Positions 56,501 through 64,000 of a stretch of DNA of 64,000 nt are shown here, one piece after another. The notes under the pieces were generated by a model. The model did no database searches. It worked only from the letters and a program-made list of their open reading frames with translations, and was not told where the DNA came from. Location: NCBI RefSeq assembly GCF_048569485.1, contig NC_134364.1:139455798-139519797 (forward strand), written 5' to 3'. How positions within the stretch are numbered: position 1 is the stretch's first letter; the number at the start of each line of letters is the position of its first letter. The stretch is from Anomaloglossus baeobatrachus (lineage: Eukaryota; Chordata; Amphibia; Anura; Aromobatidae). A program made the translations under genes and the position numbers.

Positions 56501-57018
56501 CCGTATGTGTGTGTACAGGGAGAGGATACATGGGGAGACACACCGTATGTGTGTACAGGGAGAGTATACATGGGGAGACACACCGTATGTGTGTACAGGG
56601 AGAGTATACATGGGGAGACACACCGTATGTGTGTACAGGGAGAGTATACATGGGGAGACACACCGTATGTGTGTACAGGGAGAGTATACATGGGGAGACA
56701 CACCGTATGTGTGTACAGGGAGAGTATACATGGGGAGACACACCGTATGTGTGTACAGGGAGAGTATACATGGGGAGACACACCGTATGTGTGTACAGGG
56801 AGAGTATACATGGGGAGACACACCGTATGTGTGTACAGGGAGAGTATACATGGGGAGACACACCGTATGTGTGTACAGGGAGAGTATACATGGGGAGACA
56901 CACCGTATGTGTGTACAGGGAGAGTATACATGGGGAGACACACCGTATGTGTGTACAGAGAGAGTATATGGGGAGACACACCGTGTGTACAGGGAGAGTA
57001 TACATGGGGAGACACACC
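50578..57018. repeat. M4: 40-bp minisatellite array, ~160 units, with higher-order repeats
   Basis: Mostly perfect 40-bp units with 34-42-bp variants. Segments with the same variant order start at about 52011, 53245 and 55081 (offsets 1234 and 1836 bp), so it has higher-order tandem structure on top of the unit. Open frames of up to ~2100 codons on the minus strand only reflect the lack of stops in the unit; they give Cys/Tyr/His/Pro-rich repeats with no recognisable domain. Confidence 0.97.
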
Positions 57019-57315
57019 GCGCATATTTGGAGAGCTACTGTGAACAGACAGACAGCGCCAGGCACTGCAGTGCAGGGAGCCGCTGCCGCCCCGTGTATAT
57101 AGAGGCACAGGCCACGCCCCCGCTGCGCCTTCCAGCTATGGCTGAGAGGTAAATGTAGTGACGGGTCACGTGTCCTTTCGGCGACTTTTCTGGGCAGCGA
57201 AGAAAAAAACAGGAAAACTGCATCTCCCATAATGCCTTCTGTTTCTCCTACAGACCATCACGTGACTGCGCCTACCCGGAAATAAAGCAGAAATCGCGTC
57301 TCCCCGGTAACTGAC
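57019..57315 (+). promoter_or_regulatory. Possible host CpG-type promoter and first exon
   Basis: This ~300-bp unique patch lies between two minisatellites. It holds TATATAGA (57096-57103), a GC-box-like CCACGCCCC, two CACGTG E-boxes (57167-57172, 57259-57264), a match to the ZNF143/THAP11 promoter motif (AACTGCATCTCCCATAATGC, 57216-57235) and an ETS core CCGGAA (57276-57281). ATGGCTGAGAG at 57138-57148 is followed by GTAAAT, which fits a short first coding exon with a splice donor. Such motif clustering is typical of housekeeping promoters. Direction and gene identity are unknown. Confidence 0.35.
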
Positions 57316-59475
57316 ATGTAATGTGTGATTATAGGGGGCTCCTCTAATTATACTGTACGGGGGGGTGTAATGTGTGATTATAGGGGGCTCCTCTAATTAT
57401 ACTGTACGGGGGGGGTGTAATGTGTGATTATAGGGGGCTCCTCTAATTATACTGTACGGGGGGTGTAATGTGTGATTATAGGGGGCTCCTCTAATTATAC
57501 TGTACGGGGGGGTGTAATGTGTGATTATAGGGGGCTCCTCTAATTATACTGTACGGGGGGTGTAATGTGTGACTATAGGGGGCTCCTCTAATTATACTGT
57601 ACGGGGGGGTGTAATGTGTGATTATAGGGGGCTCCTCTAATTATACTGTACGGGGGGGTGTAATGTGTGATTATAGGGGGCTCCTCTAATTATACTGTAC
57701 GGGGGGTGTAATGTGTGACTATAGGGGGCTCCTCTAATTATACTGTACGGGGGGTGTAATGTGTGACTATAGGGGGCTCCTCTAATTATACTGTACGGGG
57801 GGGTGTAATGTGTGATTATAGGGGGCCCCTCTAATTATACTGTACGGGGGGGTGTAATGTGTGATTATAGGGGGCTCCTCTAATTATACTGTACGGGGGG
57901 GTGTAATGTGTGATTATAGGGGGCTCCTCTAATTATACTGTACGGGGGGTGTAATGTGTGATTATAGGGGGCTCCTCTAATTATACTGTACGGGGGGGTG
58001 TAATGTGTGACTATAGGGGGCTCCTCTAATTATACTGTACGGGGGGGTGTAATGTGTGACTATAGGGGGCTCCTCTAATTATACTGTACGGGGGGGTGTA
58101 ATGTGTGATTATAGGGGGCTCCTCTAATTATACTGTACGGGGGGTGTAATGTGTGATTATAGGGGGCTCCTCTAATTATACTGTACGGGGGGGTGTAATG
58201 TGTGATTATAGGGGGCTCCTCTAATTATACTGTACGGGGGGTGTAATGTGTGATTATAGGGGGCTCCTCTAATTATACTGTACGGGGGGGTGTAATGTGT
58301 GATTATAGGGGGCTCCTCTAATTATACAGTACGGGGGGGTGTAATGTGTGATTATAGGGGGCCCCTCTAATTATACTGTACGGGGGGTGTAATGTGTGAC
58401 TATAGGGGGCTCCTCTAATTATACTGTACGGGGGGGTGTAATGTGTGACTATAGGGGGCTCCTCTAATTATACTGTACGGGGGGGTGTAATGTGTGATTA
58501 TAGGGGGCTCCTCTAATTATACTGTATGGGGGGGTGTAATGTGTGATTATAGGGGGTCCTCTAATTATACTGTACGGGGGGGTGTAATGTGTGATTATAG
58601 GGGGCTCCTCTAATTATACTGTCCTGGGGGGTGTAATGTGTGATTATAGGGGGCTCCTCTAATTATACTGTACGGGGGAGTGTAATGTGTGATTATAGGG
58701 GGCGCCTCTAATTATACTGTACGGGGGGTGTAATGTGTGATTATAGGGGGTCCTCTAATTATACTATACGGGGGGTGTAATGTGTGATTATAGGGGGTCC
58801 TCTAATTATACTGTACGGGGGGTGTAATGTGTGATTATAGGGGGCTCCTCTAATTATACTGTACGGGGGGTGTAATGTGTGATTATAGGGGGTCCTCTAA
58901 TTATACTGTACGGGGGGGTGTAATGTGTGATTATAGGGGGCTCCTCTAATTATACTGTACGGGGGTGTAATGTGTGATTATAGGGGGCGCCTCTAATTAT
59001 ACTGTACGGGGGGTGTAATGTGTGATTATAGGGGGCTCCTCTAATTATACTGTACGGGGGGGTGTAATGTGTGATTATAGGGGGCTCCTCTAATTATACT
59101 GTACGGGGGGTGTAATGTGTGACTATAGGGGGCTCCTCTAATTATACTGTACGGGGGGGTGTAATGTGTGATTATAGGGGGCTCCTCTAATTATACTGTA
59201 CGGGGGGGGTGTAATGTGTGATTATAGGGGGCTCCTCTAATTATACTGTACGGGGGGTGTAATGTGTGATTATAGGGGGCTCCTGTAATTATACTGTACG
59301 GGGGGGTGTAATGTGTGATTATAGGGGGCTCCTCTAATTATACTGTACGGGGGGGTGTAATGTGTGATTATAGGGGGCTCCTCTAACTATACTGTACGGG
59401 GGGGTGTAATGTGTGATTATAGGGGGCTCCTGTAATTATACTGTACGGGGGTGTAATGTGTGATTATAGGGGGCG
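57316..59475. repeat. Second minisatellite, 48-50-bp unit, ~44 copies
   Basis: The unit runs TGTAATGTGTGATTATAGGG then GGCTCCTCTAATTATACTGT then ACGGGGGG. Most length variation is in the terminal G-run; rare units carry GGGGTCC, GGGCGCC or ACTATAGG. It is unrelated to the 40-bp array. Its last unit is broken off at GGGGGCG by the LTR of E7. Confidence 0.95.
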
Positions 59476-60748
59476 TGTCACAAACCACCGGGGGGGTCAC
59501 TCAGAAATCCCCCGCTCTGGCTACCAGTACGTCACAATCGGGGGGTAACAAGTGGGGGTCACCCCTCCTTTATACCTCCCGACCGACAGACAGAGCACGT
59601 GACGCGTTCTCTAGCGCCCCTCTTATAGTCAGGCCAATTATGGAATTGCCCGACCATAAGCAAGGAGGCCGCTATACTACTTATGCCGATTATTGAAGGG
59701 TCCCCGGTGAGAGTAAAGTATATATTCCCCCGACCTCCGCGGGCGGAATATATAAAATCTCCCCGAATCTCACTGGCCTCCCCACAATAATCCTTGGCAC
59801 AATTCGCTGCCACCAACCGATTTACGGTAACTATTAGCCGAACACACAGACGTGGGATTCAAGATCGAGATAACAGAACAGCCCAAGATTAATTATATAA
59901 TTTAATCAGCCTAAAGCACACTAGAAACTACAATATATACAATAGGGAATCTACAGAATATACATATGTCAGAGTACAGTTACAGATAAAGCATGGTTTA
60001 CAACAGGTATGCAATTCAATCAGTTACCTTGTGCGTCTGGCCACAGGGGGGCGCTGTAGACCAGGTTTCTAGGAACTCCCACAGATGTTTCCTGCACGTG
60101 ACCCCCAGCGAAAGAACACTGGAAAATGGCCGAAGTAGGGTTATCAACCTGGGCAGATCCAGGTCCCCTCCTACCTTAGTGACCTCACAGGGAGCACTGC
60201 TCCACCCCTGGCTTGAGTTATGGACAATATCCCAACATGGAATATGGGCCATAACTTTGCCTGGGAGCGTCGTAGGCGGACGCCAATGCTCTCATTGTGA
60301 CAGTTATGAATTTAGCTACAGAACGAGGGGACTCATGACCTGTCTGCCAGTTCCCCATTGGCTGATATCACGCCTGGGGCATTTCCCAATGTCCTGCTCC
60401 CATAAAAAGGGTGTGCCGGCATCGTCCGCATGCGGAGACACCATTTTTATGGTTGCCATATTTATCGGAAATATGGCTTGCGAGATATGAACCATTTTTT
60501 ACTGGAGTCGTTCTGTCTAGCTAGTTCCATAGCCTTGCTAATGAGATACAACTCTTGTTACAGGGTGACGGCAGGGAGTCATCCTGTGTCCATTGTTCCC
60601 ACACCACCTCATCTCCATATCACAGGACATGGCCATGGAGGTGTAAGTGGAACACTGAGAACAAGAAGGGAGGGGGCACTGCCAGGGAGTGATGAGGGAT
60701 TATGACTGGAGTCATAATTCATCTTCATATCCCGGGATTTGCCTCACA
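59476..60748 (-). repeat. E7 3' LTR (~1273 bp)
   Basis: On the plus strand it starts TGTCACAAACCACCGG and ends TTGCCTCACA, followed by CCTCCCCCCTTTT, the complement of a purine tract. No gene was seen inside. The LTR is twice as long as those of types A and B and not visibly related in sequence. Confidence 0.75.
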
Positions 60749-60768
60749 CCTCCCCCCTTTTGAGGGCG

Positions 60769-63700
60769 CTAGGGGGCAGCACACTCCGGTGTTCCCCCGT
60801 GCGCCCGTCCAGCGACCTCTCCTTGTCGGGACAGCCCGTCTGCGTTACCGTGGTCACGGCCCCTTTTGTGGCGAATGGTGAAGTTGTATTGCTGGAGCGC
60901 AAGGCTCCATCGCAACAATCGCCCATTCGTCCCAGAGACGGTGTGCAACCAGCTGAGGGGATTGTGGTCCGTCTCCACGATGAAGTGGCGCCCGTATAGA
61001 TAGGGTTGCAGACGCTGCAGGGCCCACACTATGGCCAGGCACTCCTTCTCCATCGTGGAATAGGCAACTTCCCTTGGTAACAGCTTCCTGCTCAGGTACA
61101 AGACTGGGTGCTCTTGGCTCGCAGAGTCCACCTGGCTGAGCACCGCACCGAGGCCGAAGTCACTGGCGTCGGTCTGTACTACAAACGGCCGCGTGAAGTC
61201 GGCTGCCTGTAGCACGGGCGGGCTGGACAGGGCGTCCTTTAGGGCCCGGAAGGCTGTCTCGCAGTCCATTGTCCAATCGACTGCAGAGGGCAGCTTCTTC
61301 TTGGTGAGGTCCGTCAAGGGCTTTGCCAGGCTACTATAGCATGGAACAAACCTCCTATAGTACCCAGCGGTCCCCAAGAAGGACATCACCTGCTTCTTGG
61401 TCCTGGGGGTGGGCCAGGATGCGATGGCTTCCACTTTCTCAGGCTCGGGCTTCAGTGTTCTCCCACCTACCCGGTGACCGAGGTACTGGACCTCGCTCAT
61501 GGCCAGCTGACACTTTCCCGGCTTGATGGTCAAACCTGCCCGGTGGATCCGCCTGAGCACCTGTGCTAGATGCTCTAGGTGGTCCTCCCAGGTGGGACTG
61601 AAGACGGCAATGTCATCCAGGTACGCGGCCGCGTACCCTTCAAGTCCCTTGAGCAGGGTGTTGACCATCCGCTGGAAAGTGGCAGGGGCATTCCTCATCC
61701 CGAATGGCATCACCGTGGACTCGTACAGTCCAAATGGGGTAATAAAGGCAGAGCGTTCCCTGGCCTTGCGAGTCAGGGGGATCTGCCAATATCCCCGGCT
61801 CAGATCCATGATGGTCAGGTACTGAGCCCCGGCCAACTGATCGAGCAGGTCATCGATGCGTGGCATTGGGTACGCATCGGCGACCGTGACCGCATTGAGC
61901 CCCCTGTAGTCCACGCAGAACCGAGTGGTTCGGTCCTTCTTAGGGACGAGGACTACCGGCGAGGCCCAAGCGCTGTTGGATGCCTGGATCACCCCCAGCT
62001 TCAGCATCTCGTCAATCTCCTGGCGCATGTGTTGCTGCACCTCCAGGGAGACCCGATATGCTGAACGCCGGATCGGGGGATGATCCCCAGTGTCCACGTG
62101 ATGGACAGCCAAGTCAGTCCTTCCGGGCTGGTTGGTAAACAACCCCCGGAAGGGGAGGAGGGTGGCCCACAGCTGGGACCGTTGGTCTTCCAAGAGCTGG
62201 TGGCCAACCTCCACATCCTCAATGGATCCGCCTGCCCTAACCTGGGCTAGCATATCCAAGAGGGTTTCCGCTTCTCCCTCCTCGGGCAGGTTGCACACGG
62301 GGAGCGCACATGCCTCCCGCTCATGATGTGCCTTCATCATGTTCACATGGAAGGGCTTCCACCTTCCACGGGCAGGGTCCAGGGTGACCAGGTACGTTAC
62401 AGGGTTGAGCTGCTGGTACACGAGGTATGGGCCTTCCCAGGCTGCCTGAAGCTTGTCCTGTGGTACGGGGACCAGTACCCACACCTTTTGACCCACTTGG
62501 TAGGTCCTCTCACAAGCGTTCTGGTCGTACCAACGCTTCTGATCGGCCTGGGCTTGAGCCATATTGTCGTGTACCAGTTGCGTCAAGGCCTGCATTTTGT
62601 CCCGGAAGCGCATGACATACTCGATAACCGACACTCCAGGGGTGGCCAAATCCCCTTCCCAAGCCTCTTTCACCAGAGCCAGGGGGCCCCGCACACGTCG
62701 CCCGTACAGGAGCTCAAACGGTGAGAATCCTGTTGAGGCCTGTGGAACCTCCCGGTAAGCAAATAACAGGTGTGGGAGATACCGCTCCCAGTCACGCCCA
62801 TGGGAGTCGACCAACATCTTAAGCATCTGCTTTAAGGTGCCATTGAACCGCTCGCACAGGCCATTAGTCTGTGGATGGTACGGGCTGGCCACCAGATGTC
62901 GCACCTGGACTTGCTTACAGAGGGCCTCCATCAGCTGGGACATGAATTGGGTCCCCCGGTCAGTGAGCATTTCCTGGGGAAAACCCACTCGGGAGAAAAT
63001 CTCCAGCAATGCGGTGGCCACCTTGTCAGCCCGAATGGACGACAAGGCCACTGCTTCTGGGTACCGGGTGGCATAGTCCACTACCGTCAGTATGAAGCGT
63101 TTCCCGGAGCTGCTGGGGATGGCCAGCGGGCCGACCAGATCCACAGCCACCCTCCTGAAAGGCTCATCGATGATTGGCAGAGATACTAGTGGGGCTTTGG
63201 GGTGTGGCCCCGCCTTCCCCACTCTCTGACAGGTTTCACACGAACGGCAGTAGGCAGCCACATCGGCCCCCATTTTTGGCCAGTAGAAATGCTGGTTTAA
63301 CCTGGCCTTGGTCTTAGCGATCCCTAGGTGTCCGGCCATCGGAATCTCATGTGCGATCCGCAACAACTCCGTCCGGAACGGATAGGGTACCACCAACTGT
63401 CGGTCCCTGGGCCACGCGTCCGGTGAACCCTGCTGGACCGTGGCCCGGTACAGCCGTCCTTGGTCCCAGACCACTCGCTCCGGGTCCGAGTCCGAGGGAG
63501 GCTGTGCCGCCTGCTCCTTAAGAGCTTTCAGGCTGTCGTCAGCTTCTAACGCTGCCTGAAACCCCTGACTAGATGTGGCCAGAATCGACGAGACGGTCAC
63601 ATCTTCGGTCAGTACCCCGGGACCTGTGTCCTGGCCTCCACCTGACTCGGCTGCCACTTGGTCAGAAGGGGAAGAGCTATCGGACCTCCGGGAGGCCCCT

Positions 63701-63987
63701 TGGCTTCCAGCACTCCCACTGCGGGTGACAGCGGCCACAGCCGCTGCGACCGTGGGTCGTGCCTGCTCCTCCTCCGTTCCTGACCAAGTCGCCGGTTCAG
63801 GCAGACCTACCTGGCTTCCTGACACCCCGGTTGTGGGGGAACCATGCACCGAGATCTTACCTGGGAGCACTTCCGCTCCTGGACCGGCCCCAATCTCACC
63901 TGCCTGTTCCCCTCCTGCAGCAACAGAACCCCGCTGTGAAATCTCTGGGGACCGCACCTTTGCTGTGGTAGCCCCCACCCCACACAC
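60769..63987 (-). CDS. E7 integrase-RT-RNase H frame
   Basis: The 1072-residue frame is open; the true start lies beyond the window edge. Residues 1-165 are a low-complexity Gly/Ser/Pro/Ala spacer. Integrase follows: zinc ligands H213, H220, C250, C253, and catalytic D283, D343, E379 (SPYHPQTNGLCERFNG). RT spans about 640-830 with FCVDYRGLN, D728 and YLDD at 789-792. RNase H begins near D940 (VVQTDASDFGLGAVLSQ) and ends DGLSRQGEV. Integrase ahead of RT again marks the Gmr1 group. GC content and codon choice differ from the E2/E3 family. Confidence 0.9.
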   Translation of the reverse strand: MCGVGATTAKVRSPEISQRGSVAAGGEQAGEIGAGPGAEVLPGKISVHGSPTTGVSGSQVGLPEPATWSGTEEEQARPTVAAAVAAVTRSGSAGSQGASRRSDSSSPSDQVAAESGGGQDTGPGVLTEDVTVSSILATSSQGFQAALEADDSLKALKEQAAQPPSDSDPERVVWDQGRLYRATVQQGSPDAWPRDRQLVVPYPFRTELLRIAHEIPMAGHLGIAKTKARLNQHFYWPKMGADVAAYCRSCETCQRVGKAGPHPKAPLVSLPIIDEPFRRVAVDLVGPLAIPSSSGKRFILTVVDYATRYPEAVALSSIRADKVATALLEIFSRVGFPQEMLTDRGTQFMSQLMEALCKQVQVRHLVASPYHPQTNGLCERFNGTLKQMLKMLVDSHGRDWERYLPHLLFAYREVPQASTGFSPFELLYGRRVRGPLALVKEAWEGDLATPGVSVIEYVMRFRDKMQALTQLVHDNMAQAQADQKRWYDQNACERTYQVGQKVWVLVPVPQDKLQAAWEGPYLVYQQLNPVTYLVTLDPARGRWKPFHVNMMKAHHEREACALPVCNLPEEGEAETLLDMLAQVRAGGSIEDVEVGHQLLEDQRSQLWATLLPFRGLFTNQPGRTDLAVHHVDTGDHPPIRRSAYRVSLEVQQHMRQEIDEMLKLGVIQASNSAWASPVVLVPKKDRTTRFCVDYRGLNAVTVADAYPMPRIDDLLDQLAGAQYLTIMDLSRGYWQIPLTRKARERSAFITPFGLYESTVMPFGMRNAPATFQRMVNTLLKGLEGYAAAYLDDIAVFSPTWEDHLEHLAQVLRRIHRAGLTIKPGKCQLAMSEVQYLGHRVGGRTLKPEPEKVEAIASWPTPRTKKQVMSFLGTAGYYRRFVPCYSSLAKPLTDLTKKKLPSAVDWTMDCETAFRALKDALSSPPVLQAADFTRPFVVQTDASDFGLGAVLSQVDSASQEHPVLYLSRKLLPREVAYSTMEKECLAIVWALQRLQPYLYGRHFIVETDHNPLSWLHTVSGTNGRLLRWSLALQQYNFTIRHKRGRDHGNADGLSRQGEVAGRAHGGTPECAAP

Positions 63988-64000
63988 TGGTCCTCCCCCT

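Larger units (their letters stand above)
59476..64000 (-). mobile_element. E7: second Gmr1-like family, 3' LTR and pol, runs off the window
   Basis: A minus-strand LTR (59476-60748) and a long pol frame (60769-63987) with integrase before RT mark a Gmr1-like element of a lineage clearly different from E2/E3. The window ends before gag and the 5' LTR. The visible part looks whole, with no evident break. It inserted into the 48-50-bp minisatellite. Confidence 0.88.

Noticed and set aside
50573-56941. A 2122-residue minus-strand open frame in array M4, and similar ones in M1-M3
   Set aside because: The protein is only the 40-bp unit read in rotating phase; open frames exist on both strands and in several frames, with no domain or start context.
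52266-57230. Minus-strand frame starting MGDAVFLFF in the unique patch and running through M4
   Set aside because: Its start overlaps the ZNF143/THAP11-like motif and nearly all of it is array translation.
57316-59475. Telomeric or G-quadruplex array
   Set aside because: The G-runs are separated by 20 or more bases and the unit is not telomere-like; it is an ordinary minisatellite.
1-64000. tRNA, rRNA or other structured RNA genes
   Set aside because: Only tRNA-complementary primer sites were recognised; no cloverleaf or rRNA segment was seen by eye.

Overview
This is a repeat-rich block of a vertebrate nuclear genome. An amphibian, probably a frog, is most likely, but that rests only on the repeat content (Gmr1-like Ty3 elements, a CR1 LINE with an 8-bp tail repeat, a class I retrovirus, long minisatellites). 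No host protein-coding gene is certain. Nearly everything is transposable element or tandem repeat; the best candidate host sequence is a promoter-like patch at about 57.02-57.32 kb.

Layout. E1 (1-3360, +) is a gag-protease Gmr1-like element. M1 (3361-4159) is a 40-bp minisatellite. LTR C (4160-4486) and E2 (4487-11344, -) follow; E2 is a Gmr1-like element carrying a direct-repeat insert. E3 (from 11345, -) is split by a class I endogenous retrovirus (13764-21231) and joins head to head with gag pieces E4 and E5 (+). An LTR (25957-28157) is split by a CR1 LINE (26378-27851). Then the series repeats: M1', LTR C', E2' (to 36089), array M2 (36090-38516), and block E3'-E4'-E5'-E6 (38517-48773). 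Array M3, a solo LTR (50070-50577) and the 6.4-kb array M4 end at 57018. After the promoter-like patch come a 48-50-bp minisatellite (57316-59475) and a different Gmr1-like element, E7 (59476 to the window end, -).

History read from the junctions (inference). The four 40-bp array segments look like one ancestral array in which LTR elements landed. Three insertions are flanked by 5-bp duplications that fit the repeat register exactly (GAGAG, TGTGT, GGGAG). Unequal crossing-over between the gag genes of E1 and an E5-like element then made a tandem duplication; E5 is the chimera expected at that joint. In the left copy an LTR-LTR exchange removed M2. The retrovirus and the CR1 came later, because the sister copy of each site is empty.

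How the parts relate. The Gmr1-like elements have integrase upstream of reverse transcriptase, the order known for that group, and a SCAN-like capsid. The gag-protease members (E1, E4, E5, E6) share LTR ends and untranslated tails with the pol-bearing members, so they look like non-autonomous partners. The retrovirus has identical LTRs, a broken coding region, and an unusual RanBP2-type zinc finger in Gag. All LTR elements here are treated as fossils.
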